A stretch of DNA of 64,000 nt from Shewanella polaris (GCF_006385555.1 NZ_CP041036.1:2418001-2482000), one strand, 5' to 3'. Counted from the first letter of the stretch, positions 1 through 10,083 are shown. The notes: generated from the sequence alone by a model not told the origin. Made by a program: numbers and translations.

Positions 1-1
1 T

Positions 2-637
2 CAACGTTCACGCCAGTTAAACAAAGCGGTTATCACTGCAACACAAATGATGGAATCGATGATTTCGAGCCCTATGCCTACACGTGCTGAAGTTATGGAC
101 GTAGCAAATGCTGTTCTAGATGGCACAGATGCGGTAATGCTGTCAGCTGAAACGGCTGCTGGTGATTTCCCTGAAGAAACTGTTATGGCAATGGCTAATG
201 TCTGTATTGGCGCAGAAGCACATCCAAGTGTGAATGTATCCAACCACCGTATGAATGAGCAGTTTTCATCTATTGAAGAGACCATCGCTCTATCAACTAT
301 GTATGCAGCTAACCACTTACCTGGTGTCAAAGCGATTATTTCGTTAACGGAATCAGGTGAGACGGCTAAATTAATGTCTCGTATTAGCTCTGGTTTGCCG
401 ATATTTGCATTAACTCGTCATCCAAAAACCTTAGCTAGTATGTGTATGTACCGTGGTGTTCAGCCAGTTAATTTTGACTCTACTGCATATCCTGCTGAAG
501 AACTCGCTAAAGAAGCATTAAACTGCATAGTGAACAAAGGTTATTTAGTCAGTGGGGATATGGTTCTAATGACTAAAGGTGACGTGATGGAAACCATCGG
601 TGGCACGAACACTTGTAAAGTGTTGATTGTTGCTTAA
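2..637 (+). CDS. pykA: Pyruvate kinase, C-terminal part (5' cut by window)
   Basis: Converts phosphoenolpyruvate and ADP to pyruvate and ATP in glycolysis. The frame is open from base 2, well before the first ATG at 47, and reads [16 protein letters not shown] and then [16 protein letters not shown] and MLSAETAAG, the hallmark segment of the pyruvate kinase barrel. The C-terminal domain follows and the protein ends [10 protein letters not shown], closer to PykA-type than PykF-type ends. About 211 residues are present of a family length near 480, so the 5' half lies outside the window. A terminator follows at 704-730. The convergent fadE downstream matches the arrangement I recall from other Shewanella. 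Confidence 0.95.
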   Translation, partial: QRSRQLNKAVITATQMMESMISSPMPTRAEVMDVANAVLDGTDAVMLSAETAAGDFPEETVMAMANVCIGAEAHPSVNVSNHRMNEQFSSIEETIALSTMYAANHLPGVKAIISLTESGETAKLMSRISSGLPIFALTRHPKTLASMCMYRGVQPVNFDSTAYPAEELAKEALNCIVNKGYLVSGDMVLMTKGDVMETIGGTNTCKVLIVA

Positions 638-703
638 TCAAGTCTAACCAAATATAACGAGGAACATTCACTACTCGCACGCGGTGATACACTCGTTAAC
701 ACT

Positions 704-730
704 AAAGCCAATCTTTGGATTGGCTTTTTT
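704..730 (+). terminator. Rho-independent terminator of pykA
   Basis: The arms AAAGCCAATC and GATTGGCTTT enclose a TTTG loop and run into six T. It lies about 70 bases past the pykA stop. Confidence 0.85.
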
Positions 731-827
731 ATCGATTTTTTTGAACATTAACGCTATACCTTAATAAAGTGACCTTAAAAGTAGCTACCATTCCCCTGCT
801 TCATCGTTAATCCGTAACATGATGGAT

Positions 828-854
828 AAAAAAAGCCCCGACAGAGTCGGGGCT
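828..854 (-). terminator. Rho-independent terminator of the psrA-fadE operon
   Basis: Read on the minus strand, AGCCCCGAC, loop TCT, GTCGGGGCT, then a run of seven T. It lies about 50 bases past the fadE stop. Confidence 0.85.
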
Positions 855-903
855 GATGTACATAAGTATTTCTAAAACTTAAGATTAATGTAATTAACTT
901 ACA

Positions 904-3180
904 TTATAGCTTTTCAAAGTCATTAACGTTGATAGCAGCTAAACGCATTACATCTGCTTCTACAAGCTGTTTATGCTCAGCTTCAGTGATGATGTCTTTT
1001 TCTAATGCAACATCAAATAACTCAAGCATAGGAAGCTTAGATTTTATGTGGCCGCTTCGTTGCGCTTTCTTAAGTTTCTTATATAAATCTTTCGCAGCAT
1101 ATTTAGCTAAGAAGGCACTTTCTACTTCTGCTATGCCACTTGTGTCACCATCAAATTCACTACACAAGAATGTAATTCGATCACGTGCAGCTCCAGGCTT
1201 AAGCATGCCTTTAACTAAATCGACAGCAAACTTATCACTTGGCGCATTAAAATGATTACCCAATGGGAAAATTAATACCCGAAGTAACACAGCTGCAATT
1301 TTGCTTGGGAAGTTGCGAATTGCATCTTCAAGCGCTTTAGCCGCTAAATGTAAACGCTCTGTCATCACATAATGTACTGCCGCTAAATCATCTTGCTGAC
1401 GGCCATTATCTTCAAACAGTTTCAATGTTGCTGACGCTAAATATAACTGGCTTAATACATCGCCCATTCGTGCAGAAATCATCTCTTTACGTTTGAGATC
1501 GCCACCCATAATCAACATTGATAAATCAGTCATGATCGCAAGTGAAGAAGATATACGGGTCATATCACGATAATATTGCTGTGTAGGACCACTCACTGGT
1601 GCACTGGCAAATCGGCTGCCTGTTAATGCACTACCAAATGAACGTAATGCATTACTTACAGCATAACCAATATGGCCAAGTAACAATGAGTCGAAACGAT
1701 CTAAAGCCGATGTTTCATCTTCCATTGCAGCCGCTTCCATTTCAGCTAATACGTATGGATGACAGCGTGTAGCACCTTGACCAAAAATCATCAATGAACG
1801 AGTTAGAATGTTTGCACCTTCTACTGTAATTGAGATTGGGTTAGCCATAAATGCGTGACCTAAATAGTTTTTAGGTCCAAGTTGTATGCCCTTACCAGAT
1901 TGAATGTCCATTGCATCTTCTAATACATCACGACCTAACTCGGTCATATGATATTTAGCAATAGCAGTCACAACTGAAGGTTTCACTTTTAAATCGATAC
2001 CTTGAGTGGTTAAACGACGTGCAGCCTCAAGCTGATATGTATTGGCGATAATACGCGCCATAGCTTCTTGTACGCCTTCAAAATTACCTATTGGCATACC
2101 AAACTGCTGACGAACATAACTATATGCAGTGGTCGTTTTAGTACATACATGGCCCGATGCTGTAGCCAATGCAGGTAATGAAATACCACGTCCTGCAGAT
2201 AAACACTCAACCAGCATACGCCAGCCTTTACCGGCAAACTGAGGCCCACCAATAATCCAATCTAATGGAATAAAGACATCTTTACCGCTCGTAGTCCCGT
2301 TCATAAATGCCATCATTAATGGGTTATGACGACGACCGATCTCAACACCTTCATGGTCTGTTGGGATCAAAGCACACGTAATACCAAGATTTTTAACATC
2401 ACCTAACAAACCCTCAGGATCGCGCATTTGGAATGCAAGACCTAATACAGTCGCAACTGGTGCTAGGGTAATATAACGCTTGTTCCACGTTAAGCTTAAC
2501 CCTAATGTCTCTTCACCTTCAAACTCACGGCGACAAACAATACCTAAATCAGGAATTGCGCCAGCATCACTGCCCGCTTCTGGACCCGTTAAGGCAAAAC
2601 AAGGGATATCTTTACCAATAGCAAGTGAAGGTAACCATCGTTCCTTCTGCTCTTGAGTACCATAATGCGTGAGTAACTCACCAGGGCCTAAAGAGTTAGG
2701 TACCATTACAGTAACAGCTGCACTTACACTTCGAGTCGCAATGGTAGCCACGATGGTTGAGTTTGCATAAGCTGAAAACTCACGTCCACCGTACTTTTTA
2801 GGAATGATTAACGCAAAGAAACCTTGCTCTTTAAAGTATTGCCACAACTCTCGAGGAAGATCTTTACGATTATGGACGATATCGAAATCGTCAATCATAG
2901 TTAATGCAGTTTGAACTTGATTATCAATAAAATCTTGTTCTTCAGCCGTTAATGTAGGCTTACCGTAACCATGTAAGGTATTCCAATTTGGTTTTCCGCG
3001 AAATAATTCACCTTCCCACCAAACATCACCCGCTTCCATTGCTTCTTTTTCGGTACTCGATAAAGGAGGCAATACTTTTTTGAAGAACGAAAATACAGGA
3101 CGCGTAATAACTTGCATCCTGATATTACGTACACCAAAGAGGACAATAATCGCTATAACTAGCAATATGATGATACTCAT
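904..3180 (-). CDS. fadE: Acyl-CoA dehydrogenase FadE (paralogue 1)
   Basis: Catalyses the first, FAD-dependent step of fatty acid beta-oxidation, acyl-CoA to trans-2-enoyl-CoA. The protein has 758 residues with one N-terminal hydrophobic segment (about 2-22), then the acyl-CoA dehydrogenase N and middle domains ([43 protein letters not shown]) and the C-terminal helical domain with [12 protein letters not shown] and [15 protein letters not shown]. It is shorter at the N terminus than the paralogue at 18404. The start has AGAAGG six bases upstream. It is 11 bp downstream of psrA in the same direction, so the two form an operon under the PsrA-type box at 3848-3873. Confidence 0.95.
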   Translation of the reverse strand: MSIIILLVIAIIVLFGVRNIRMQVITRPVFSFFKKVLPPLSSTEKEAMEAGDVWWEGELFRGKPNWNTLHGYGKPTLTAEEQDFIDNQVQTALTMIDDFDIVHNRKDLPRELWQYFKEQGFFALIIPKKYGGREFSAYANSTIVATIATRSVSAAVTVMVPNSLGPGELLTHYGTQEQKERWLPSLAIGKDIPCFALTGPEAGSDAGAIPDLGIVCRREFEGEETLGLSLTWNKRYITLAPVATVLGLAFQMRDPEGLLGDVKNLGITCALIPTDHEGVEIGRRHNPLMMAFMNGTTSGKDVFIPLDWIIGGPQFAGKGWRMLVECLSAGRGISLPALATASGHVCTKTTTAYSYVRQQFGMPIGNFEGVQEAMARIIANTYQLEAARRLTTQGIDLKVKPSVVTAIAKYHMTELGRDVLEDAMDIQSGKGIQLGPKNYLGHAFMANPISITVEGANILTRSLMIFGQGATRCHPYVLAEMEAAAMEDETSALDRFDSLLLGHIGYAVSNALRSFGSALTGSRFASAPVSGPTQQYYRDMTRISSSLAIMTDLSMLIMGGDLKRKEMISARMGDVLSQLYLASATLKLFEDNGRQQDDLAAVHYVMTERLHLAAKALEDAIRNFPSKIAAVLLRVLIFPLGNHFNAPSDKFAVDLVKGMLKPGAARDRITFLCSEFDGDTSGIAEVESAFLAKYAAKDLYKKLKKAQRSGHIKSKLPMLELFDVALEKDIITEAEHKQLVEADVMRLAAINVNDFEKL

Positions 3181-3191
3181 TTTATACCTTC

Positions 3192-3833
3192 TTAGTTTGT
3201 TAACACAGGGACAGCAACACCAGCTGCCATGTAAGGGATTACTTTACGAAGAATTGCTTCAATATCATTATGTTCACCGTAATCGGCCGAAGCAATTTCA
3301 TTTAATGCATCAGCAGAAGCCATAGTGAATACTATCGTTCCTAAAGTGAAATGCAAACGCCAGAACATTTCAGCAGCTGGTATATGCGGCGCACTGGCCG
3401 AAACTGCTTGTACAAATGTGGCTAAATACTCGCCATAATGCGTAGTAATAAACCAGCGTAAGTGACCTTGGCTTTCAATATAGCCACGCCCCAGCAACTG
3501 TAAAAATATAATCGTGCCACCGTTACGGACTTTATTGAGCTCAAGTAACGGTTTAATTAGAGCAGAAAAAATCTCGTTAAGTGATGCATCTTCAGGTGCA
3601 TGGTGTATACGTTTAATTTCTATCGCGGCGCTTGGCATGAACACATCTAAGTATCTAGCTAATACTGCACGAATTAACTCTTTCTTCGAACCAAAATGGT
3701 AATTGACCGATGCCAAATTGACTTCAGCTTTACTAGTGATTAGTCGTAATGAAGTTTCAGAAAAACCTCTTTCAGCAAACAACTTTTCAGCAGCATCAAG
3801 TATTCTTGTTTTTGTATCAGTACGGCTTGCCAT
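3192..3833 (-). CDS. psrA: TetR-family fatty acid regulator PsrA
   Basis: Predicted transcriptional repressor of beta-oxidation genes that senses long-chain fatty acids or their CoA esters (family knowledge). The N-terminal HTH reads ILDAAEKLFAERGFSETSLR followed by VNYHFGSKKELIRAVLARYL, the standard TetR pattern; the rest is an all-helical ligand domain. I place the start at the ATG at 3833, giving MASRTDTKT. The frame also opens from a GTG at 3860, but that codon lies inside the palindromic operator and has no ribosome site. The gene heads the operon with fadE and probably controls itself. The pykA/fadE/psrA order supports the name; the ligand is inferred. Confidence 0.85.
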   Translation of the reverse strand: MASRTDTKTRILDAAEKLFAERGFSETSLRLITSKAEVNLASVNYHFGSKKELIRAVLARYLDVFMPSAAIEIKRIHHAPEDASLNEIFSALIKPLLELNKVRNGGTIIFLQLLGRGYIESQGHLRWFITTHYGEYLATFVQAVSASAPHIPAAEMFWRLHFTLGTIVFTMASADALNEIASADYGEHNDIEAILRKVIPYMAAGVAVPVLTN

Positions 3834-3847
3834 TCCAGGACCCAAGT

Positions 3848-3873
3848 TTAATTTAAACACCCGTTTAAATTAA
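3848..3873. promoter_or_regulatory. Perfect palindrome, probable PsrA operator
   Basis: Eleven-base arms (TTAATTTAAAC and GTTTAAATTAA) are separated by ACCC and sit 15 bp upstream of the psrA ATG. The core AAAC-N4-GTTT matches the published PsrA-type half sites. A similar box precedes the second fadE at 18254. Confidence 0.75.
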
Positions 3874-4391
3874 TCATTGAGCGCACAGATGTCAATCGAA
3901 ATTATCAGCTTTATTGATCTAGTTAAGTAACATAAATGGTAACACCACCATCAAATTAGTCGCCTTTATGTAAAATCCTCAACTTTATGAACACACACAT
4001 AGATAAAAATTATCGATGTTAATATAATACATTTGCCTTTAAAACGGCCGTCTCAAATTGAACTTAATGCATTACTCAAATCAGGTTTTAATCTTATAAA
4101 AATTGAAATATTACAACTGTTAATTTTCGAACTAGGCTCGCCAGATGTTGAACATAACTCCAAGCCAACCATTACCAGAAGCGCTAAATGTAGAAATTAC
4201 GATTAAAATGGACAGTAAAAGAGTATTAAAACACTTGCAATAATATCTTTATAATTAGATGAACAAGGCCTTCAAACTAAGATGATTAGTTGATGATAGC
4301 GTAAATGGGGTTGTTCATAATAATCGTTTATAAGCTAATGTAAAAAAGGCATAGAACTTATAGTGTAGTGAAAATATTTAGCATTATGTTG
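3874..4391. other. 518-bp gap between psrA and smrA
   Basis: No gene with family support. On the plus strand there is an open stretch from 4031 in one frame, and a 32-residue ORF (4145-4243, MLNITPSQPLPEALNVEI...) in another frame. Both look somewhat protein-like and could be the remains of one decayed gene, but I recognise neither. The psrA promoter must lie in the first 100 bases. Confidence 0.4.
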
Positions 4392-4994
4392 TTATCTAAA
4401 ACCACAGCCCTTTCGATTTAACTCACTATTTTCCACTTTCTTCTGCTGCGATTTCTTCAACATCACAAATACCCCGCCGACACCACCATGGTTATAAGTT
4501 GCTGAATGGTATGCTGTAACGGGTTCAATTTGTTGCAACCAATGACACACTGCCGATTTCATTAATGCTGGGTAGGGTTTACTTTTATAACCCTTACCAT
4601 GAATAATAAGCAGATTACGTTCGCCCCGTTCGTGGGCACTAAAAATACAATTCATTAAACTTTCACGAGCTTGTTTAAGTCGGTACTGATGTAAATCTAG
4701 GACTGTTTTAACAGGATACTTACCCTGACTTAATAGTGTAAACACCTCATTTTGGATGCCATCAATTTTATAGCTTACGACCTCATCAGGCTTCACGGCA
4801 TGAATCAAATATGGCTCCGTTGGCAGTAATTGTAATAACTCATGTTGTTGTGCAGCAGCTCGCTTTGCAAGTTGAGCATCGGTTATACTTGCACAATGAA
4901 GTAACGCATTCGCTAATGATGATTGATTTTCATCTTTAAGAGGCATCACATCGGCCATTTCTTGTAGAAATAATTGGTCATCACTTAACGACAT
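4392..4994 (-). CDS. smrA: Smr-domain DNA endonuclease-like protein SmrA
   Basis: A 200-residue protein whose C-terminal half is an Smr domain: VLDLHQYRLKQARESL, then LLIIHGKGYKS and YHSATYNHGGVGGVFVMLKK. The family includes nicking endonucleases related to the MutS2 C terminus and stand-alone E. coli SmrA/SmrB. The N-terminal half (FLQEMADVMPLK) is the usual SmrA extension. A strong AGGAG site stands eight bases before the start. The gene is monocistronic, since the neighbours are far away or on the other strand. The name is by domain layout; its nuclease role is inferred. Confidence 0.85.
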   Translation of the reverse strand: MSLSDDQLFLQEMADVMPLKDENQSSLANALLHCASITDAQLAKRAAAQQHELLQLLPTEPYLIHAVKPDEVVSYKIDGIQNEVFTLLSQGKYPVKTVLDLHQYRLKQARESLMNCIFSAHERGERNLLIIHGKGYKSKPYPALMKSAVCHWLQQIEPVTAYHSATYNHGGVGGVFVMLKKSQQKKVENSELNRKGCGFR

Positions 4995-5114
4995 ATGTCA
5001 TCTCCTACATATTTTGTAAACATTCTATGCTTTAGCAAAGTAAATGAATAATTTATAGTCATACTAACGGTATCGCTTGTAATTATTGATTGTCAGATAA
5101 AAAGAGAACAACCC

Positions 5115-5702
5115 TTGAAAAGTATATTGACCTTATCCAATACGTCATGGTTAACAACACGGTTAATCATACTCAGTCTGTGTGTAACTGCATTTAACGT
5201 GTCTGCAACAGAACTGACTGCAGATCAAACCTTAAATTCTAATTTTGAAAAATTAACTCACGCTTTTGAACAATTAGATTTAACCGCTATGGAAGATATA
5301 TACACTGAAGATGCAGTGTATATCTCTGAAACCCAAGATAGAGGCATTATTATCGGTAAGGAAAATATTCTAAACTTATATAGCCGATTCTTTAATAAAA
5401 TAAAACGTAAAAATGCCAAACTTGAGGTCGACTTTAGGATTCTTGTACGATCTATAGAGCCTAATAGCGCAACTGATATCGGTTATTATTTAGTGCGCTT
5501 TCACCCAGGAAAAGAATCGGGAGAACCTGTGAGTGAGTTTGCAGGGAAATTTGTCACCATTTTCACGAAAGATAACAAGCAGCAATGGAAAATCAGCGTT
5601 GATTCAAATACTCATACGGCACCACATTTTTACTATGACGCGAAACCTGTGCCTAATCTGTATTATGGTCGACAATTTATTGAAGCGACCACAAAAGAAT
5701 AA
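5115..5702 (+). CDS. Exported SnoaL/NTF2-like protein
   Basis: 195 residues with a TTG start and AAAGAG upstream. The N terminus ([18 protein letters not shown]) is a signal peptide ending in VSA, so the mature protein is periplasmic. The remainder has the cone-shaped NTF2/DUF4440 pattern: [20 protein letters not shown] near the start of the domain, then [13 protein letters not shown], and a C-terminal [10 protein letters not shown] strand. Members of this fold serve as enzymes or binding proteins, and no catalytic residues point to a reaction here. It ends six bases before ychJ and probably shares its transcript. Confidence 0.6.
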   Translation: MKSILTLSNTSWLTTRLIILSLCVTAFNVSATELTADQTLNSNFEKLTHAFEQLDLTAMEDIYTEDAVYISETQDRGIIIGKENILNLYSRFFNKIKRKNAKLEVDFRILVRSIEPNSATDIGYYLVRFHPGKESGEPVSEFAGKFVTIFTKDNKQQWKISVDSNTHTAPHFYYDAKPVPNLYYGRQFIEATTKE

Positions 5703-5707
5703 TCATC

Positions 5708-6199
5708 ATGGTTAATATCAACTCTGTGGACTCAGCATCTTCACAATGTCCTTGTGGTAGTTTACAAACCTATGTGCAATGTTGTGAACCATATCATTTG
5801 AATTATAGTGTAGCGGACACACCAGAGTGCTTGATGCGTTCACGGTATAGCGCATTTGTATTACGCCACTTTACCTATCTAATATTGACCCACCATCCTG
5901 ACTATTTACAGGGGTTAACGGAACAACAGTTAGCTCAAGGAAATACCCAGTGGCTTGGACTAGAAGTAGTGTCGTCAAAACAACAATCTGATCATGCTGA
6001 GGTGACGTTTAAAGCCTGGTTTATTGATAACAAGCAGATTGATGCGATTTATGAATGTTCATCATTTGTTAAACAACAGAATCGCTGGTTTTATACTCAA
6101 GGACAACAAATGACAACCAGGTTACCGGGAAGAAATGATCCTTGTATTTGTAATAGCGGCAAAAAATTCAAGCAATGCTGTGCTAAGCGTTTAAGTTAG
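5708..6199 (+). CDS. ychJ: YchJ family (UPF0225) SEC-C motif protein
   Basis: 163 residues with a cysteine-rich zinc-binding motif at both ends: [13 protein letters not shown] near the N terminus and [15 protein letters not shown] at the C terminus. The central part has the YchJ signature [19 protein letters not shown] followed by the NTF2-like core. The function of YchJ is unknown; the C-terminal motif resembles the SecA zinc tail that binds SecB and ribosomes. It is six bases downstream of the SnoaL-like gene, which has the same fold, so the two probably form one transcription unit. Confidence 0.9.
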   Translation: MVNINSVDSASSQCPCGSLQTYVQCCEPYHLNYSVADTPECLMRSRYSAFVLRHFTYLILTHHPDYLQGLTEQQLAQGNTQWLGLEVVSSKQQSDHAEVTFKAWFIDNKQIDAIYECSSFVKQQNRWFYTQGQQMTTRLPGRNDPCICNSGKKFKQCCAKRLS

Positions 6200-6382
6200 C
6201 AGCAACCTAAAAGGCCACTATTATCAATAATGATTAAAACACGAAATAATAGGTAACAAGGAGAGTGTTAATTGTTCACTAATGTAAACTAAGTTAAATC
6301 AATAGTGACTAAGTACAAAATCGAAATAACTCTTTTAAACCACCAATATGATTAATGACAACCAACCTGATGTTAGAGTCAC

Positions 6383-8614
6383 TTATGCATGATGAAGTCG
6401 TTTTGTCTCGTGGGCGTTGATAAACAGAGCAAAGTCGTTAACACGTATTGCTGGGCTATATAAAAAGCCTTGCGCATGATGACAAGCGCTCATAGTTAAA
6501 AACTCTTCTTGCTCTTTGGTTTCTACACCCTCTGCCGTTAATGAAATATTCAGAGCCTTAGCCATTGCGATGATTGCACTCACAATTTCACGGCTCTCAT
6601 GGCTTGATGAGATATCCATGATAAACGATCGATCAATTTTTAATTTTGATATCGGGAACTGCTTTAAGTACTTCATTGAACTATAACCGGTTCCAAAATC
6701 ATCAATAGCCAAACCGACGCCTAATTCGGCCAACTCATGGCACAATTTAATAGCGTAACGAATATCTCCCATTAACTCTGTTTCGGTAATTTCTAAGATT
6801 AAGGTCTTTGGTTTTATCCGATAACGAGTGACCAATCGCCAAACTTGTTCATACAAATTACCGCTGAAAAACTGTTTTGGAGCCACATTCACGTGCATGG
6901 TGATATTTACATTTTTGTGTTGCCATAAATTAAGTTGCTTGCAGGCGGTTTCTAATACCCATTCACCGATTTGGTTAATCACCCCATTTTTCTCGGCTAT
7001 ATCGATAAATGTCCCTGGATATAGCACACCTTTTTTAGGATGATGCCAACGAATTAACGCTTCTGCGCCAATGTATTGGTTATTTTGTAAGTCCATTAAA
7101 GGTTGATAATACAATTCAAACTCTCGGCCACTAATAGCATGATGTAAATCACGTTCTATTTCTGCATTAATGGTAAACGTATCGAGGAGCTTTTCATTGA
7201 ATAGCTGATAATGAACATCATTTCTTTTCTTAGCATGTTGTAGGGTAATATCAGCACAAGATAATGGGGAGAATAATCCGACTACAGATTTAATATCAAC
7301 CACGGCAATTGCGGGTTTCGGCTCTATTTTCTCTCTGGAAATTATAGATGGCGCAGCTAAATTCAAATACAACTTGCTAACCATTAGCTCTGTATCGGTT
7401 TCAAGCTCAATGGGTGGCAATAACACAGCAAATTCATCACTGCCAATTCTAGCGACATCTATTGCGTTTGCTGCCACAGCAAAATGTTTTAGACGTCGCG
7501 CAATTTCTACTAATAAACTATCCCCATTATCATGACCATGAGTATCGTTAAAACGTTTGAAGCCTAATAAATCAATCAGGATTAACGTGCCCTCTTTAGC
7601 ACGCTCTAACATAGGGATAAAATGACTACGATTGTGCAACCCAGTTAATGAGCAATGCCAGGCTAGACGCTCCAATTCTGCTTTATGTAAAAATTCTGCT
7701 GAATTATCGAAGCTAGACACCAACGCGTAACGCTTGCCTTGTTCTGTCACAAATGGGGTAATGTGATAATTTAACCAATATTCACTGCCATCAATTCGTT
7801 CCAACTTAAGGTCGCCTTTGACCGTTTCATTGTTGTGTAATTTATTAATAAGGAGGTCAAGACGCTGTGGTGTATCCTTAAATAAATCAAGGCTAATTAC
7901 GTTATTGTACTCTACCGAGATACGCGGTAATCCGGTCATTTTCTCATGGGCACTATTCACATATTCAATAATACGACTATCAGTATTGATGAGCATGACA
8001 ACATGATCTGATTGTTCAGTTGCATTTCGCAGTAGATAAATTTGTTCGTTGCTGTCATAGGAGTAGCGAGTCGCTAATGCTAACGCTAATTGGTCAGCGC
8101 ATTGAATAGCAAATTGAATATCAGAATCTAGCCAATTTATCTCTTCACAGTTTTCAATCGATAGTACACTTTCAATATGGCCATTAATTCGAATGGCAAT
8201 ATCAACACTAGTGACAATGTTATGATGCTGGTAGTACTCAGAAAATGTGTGAATTAGATTAATCTGAGAATTACCATTGGATAATATGTAGCGGTGGGAA
8301 CGCAATTCATCAAAATATTGAGGTTCAATAGCTGTTGTTCTCAGATTAGACACATGGACTAATTGATCAGCTATTTGACTGGCAACTAAAGTATGCTCAC
8401 ATACACAACTACCATCGACAATAGAATTATCATTGACAACTAAACCGTCATTTGCGGTGTTATTTCCTAGGGTCCAAACGGACACAAACGATGCGGCGAA
8501 ATATTCGAGCAGCAGTTGACACACAAACTCAGAGGTTTTTGTAAAATCACCTTGTTGTTTAGCATTAGAATTTACAATTAATTCCAATAAATGCTGTTGA
8601 TCTTGTCGATTCAT
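6383..8614 (-). CDS. GAF-PAS-GGDEF-EAL cyclic-di-GMP protein
   Basis: 743 residues, soluble. A GAF-like region (about 20-185) and a PAS domain (about 195-305, YVNSAHEKMTGLPR) precede a GGDEF domain and an EAL domain. The cyclase signature is GSDEF at 391-395, a change at the second glycine that usually lowers or removes activity. The EAL half keeps EALIRW (518-523), ITETELM, DDFGTGYSS (638-646), KLKIDRSF and EGVETKEQ, so a phosphodiesterase is expected. The sensor domains imply control of c-di-GMP breakdown by an intracellular signal. It is transcribed alone. Confidence 0.88.
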   Translation of the reverse strand: MNRQDQQHLLELIVNSNAKQQGDFTKTSEFVCQLLLEYFAASFVSVWTLGNNTANDGLVVNDNSIVDGSCVCEHTLVASQIADQLVHVSNLRTTAIEPQYFDELRSHRYILSNGNSQINLIHTFSEYYQHHNIVTSVDIAIRINGHIESVLSIENCEEINWLDSDIQFAIQCADQLALALATRYSYDSNEQIYLLRNATEQSDHVVMLINTDSRIIEYVNSAHEKMTGLPRISVEYNNVISLDLFKDTPQRLDLLINKLHNNETVKGDLKLERIDGSEYWLNYHITPFVTEQGKRYALVSSFDNSAEFLHKAELERLAWHCSLTGLHNRSHFIPMLERAKEGTLILIDLLGFKRFNDTHGHDNGDSLLVEIARRLKHFAVAANAIDVARIGSDEFAVLLPPIELETDTELMVSKLYLNLAAPSIISREKIEPKPAIAVVDIKSVVGLFSPLSCADITLQHAKKRNDVHYQLFNEKLLDTFTINAEIERDLHHAISGREFELYYQPLMDLQNNQYIGAEALIRWHHPKKGVLYPGTFIDIAEKNGVINQIGEWVLETACKQLNLWQHKNVNITMHVNVAPKQFFSGNLYEQVWRLVTRYRIKPKTLILEITETELMGDIRYAIKLCHELAELGVGLAIDDFGTGYSSMKYLKQFPISKLKIDRSFIMDISSSHESREIVSAIIAMAKALNISLTAEGVETKEQEEFLTMSACHHAQGFLYSPAIRVNDFALFINAHETKRLHHA

Positions 8615-8954
8615 TTAAATCCCGAAAAATGGCTTCATTTCCCTAACTTTTTGAAAACATCAAATCAGTTCTATTTATTGTTATTAGCACTGAATTTAAG
8701 AGCATGAGTCAAATAATTAGGCAATACATTGGGAGCAAAACTTGCACTAAAAAGCATTCACTTTACTATATTAGTAACAACGACTATGCCTTGATTAAGT
8801 AAAGCACATTACACGCGATACTCATAAACAGCAATCACTTCGTTACATATTGTTACGGTTTGTGAGCATTGCAGTAGAGTGTAGCTATACCCAAAAAAAC
8901 GTTTTAACAACAATAATTTGGTACCCTTCTATTAACCACTAACATAGACTAAAA
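8615..8954. other. 340-bp intergenic gap
   Basis: AT-rich sequence between the GGDEF-EAL gene start and the yfcZ/yiiS-like gene end. I see no ORF of note, no strong hairpin and no repeat. The promoter of the GGDEF-EAL gene should lie just above 8614. Confidence 0.5.
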
Positions 8955-9242
8955 TTAAAGCTCATTTTCAAGTTGAAAAATCATTTTCTCTACACTAAAA
9001 GTAAAATCTAACGTTAGAGTAATCATATTATCTTTATCGACAAGGTTAGCTTTGGTGTCACTAAAACGTTGTTGCGCTGTTGTTTGCATCGCTTGAGCTT
9101 GCACCAATGCATCATCACCGGAAAAGTTTAATACTAATAACGTATCGTCAGCTTCAACAACGGCACCAATGTCAACATAACTGCCGCACTCAGTACAACT
9201 GTCACTGACGTTACCCTGTTGCTGTTTAATTTGTTTAATCAT
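8955..9242 (-). CDS. YfcZ/YiiS family protein (DUF406)
   Basis: 95 residues. It has the family layout of a short N-terminal cysteine pair (SCTECGSYVDIGAVV), then a ferredoxin-like alpha/beta segment (VLNFSGDDALVQAQAMQ, TLTLDFTFSVEKMIFQLE). E. coli YfcZ and YiiS share this pattern; their function is not known. It is followed, 130 bp upstream on the same strand, by the VC2046/SO_2500-like gene. Small size, clear start with upstream purines and family resemblance support a real gene. Confidence 0.7.
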   Translation of the reverse strand: MIKQIKQQQGNVSDSCTECGSYVDIGAVVEADDTLLVLNFSGDDALVQAQAMQTTAQQRFSDTKANLVDKDNMITLTLDFTFSVEKMIFQLENEL

Positions 9243-9375
9243 TAGTTTACTCCGTCAATATCGATAATTATCAGTGTAAATATATCGTAGTTTTGAATGA
9301 TTTTTACTAGTCATCCTCACAATTACCACAAATATTAATTAGATGTTATTAACATCAAAATTTACAGCTCAACGG

Positions 9376-9873
9376 TTAAGCAAATTGGTGCGATATAGTT
9401 TCAGAAATCTTTCGTTGGGTGCTTAATTGATCCAGAAAATTCATATCTTCTAATGGTGTGTGTTGTTGGTAAGCATTAATGGCTTTATTTTTTGTCAGGT
9501 AATCGCAGTTATTCAACACTTCGATCATTGAATCTGGTTGTGAGCCTCTAATGACTAACGCTTCAGGTGTTAATGCTTGTTGAAGGTGAAACTGCTTAGC
9601 ACCATGTTGCTGAAACACAGTAGCGTTGTCGGTGGTGTCTGGGTGGACAGATATGTCATCAACCAACAACTGTGGCTGCGGTACTGAAAATTTATTACGC
9701 AGCTTTTGCGTGCTTTCTACATCATTATCAAATTGAAATTGTGCCATATCACGAGCGTCAACTGACAACATTGCCAATAGTAAACCAAATTCACCGCGAC
9801 GATTGTGTTCAATCGCGACGTTTAATCGGTTTCCTATTTGTAATTCATTGACTAATGTTGATTCAATTTGCAT
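9376..9873 (-). CDS. Conserved protein, probably VC2046/SO_2500 family
   Basis: 165 residues with no signal peptide or membrane segment. The N terminus MQIESTLVNELQIGNRLNVA and the segment RRGEFGLLLAMLSVDARDMAQF look like the VC2046/SO_2500 family of marine gammaproteobacteria; I recall SO_2500 as lying near pykA in S. oneidensis, which agrees with this position. The function is unknown. The C-terminal half is low in recognisable motifs. It shares orientation with the YfcZ-like gene 133 bp downstream. Confidence 0.55.
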   Translation of the reverse strand: MQIESTLVNELQIGNRLNVAIEHNRRGEFGLLLAMLSVDARDMAQFQFDNDVESTQKLRNKFSVPQPQLLVDDISVHPDTTDNATVFQQHGAKQFHLQQALTPEALVIRGSQPDSMIEVLNNCDYLTKNKAINAYQQHTPLEDMNFLDQLSTQRKISETISHQFA

Positions 9874-9998
9874 ATAAAAACATCACTACTTATGCTCGAT
9901 GCTAATTTATCGACCAAACAGTCATAAACTTTAGCGATATATTCAATTTTATACTTTACATACAAAAGGTTTCTGACTACTATGGCGGCCGCAATTGA

Positions 9999-10083
9999 GG
10001 AGGGGTTCCCGAGTGGCCAAAGGGATCAGACTGTAAATCTGACGGCTCAGCCTTCGAAGGTTCGAATCCTTCTCCCTCCACCA
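9999..10083 (+). tRNA. tRNA-Tyr (GTA), copy 1
   Basis: 85 nt including an encoded CCA. It has acceptor stem GGAGGGG against CCCTCC, the long variable arm of a class II tRNA, anticodon GTA at 10033-10035 and the T loop GGTTCGAATCC. It is identical to the next two copies. Confidence 0.97.

Noticed and set aside
3834..3860. Upstream GTG start for psrA, adding nine residues
   Set aside because: The codon is inside the perfect palindrome and has no ribosome site; the added residues are not part of the TetR fold.
9984..9991. GCGGCCGC octamer before the tRNA cluster, possible cloning or integration scar
   Set aside because: A lone restriction-site-like octamer with natural sequence on both sides; no further sign of a junction.
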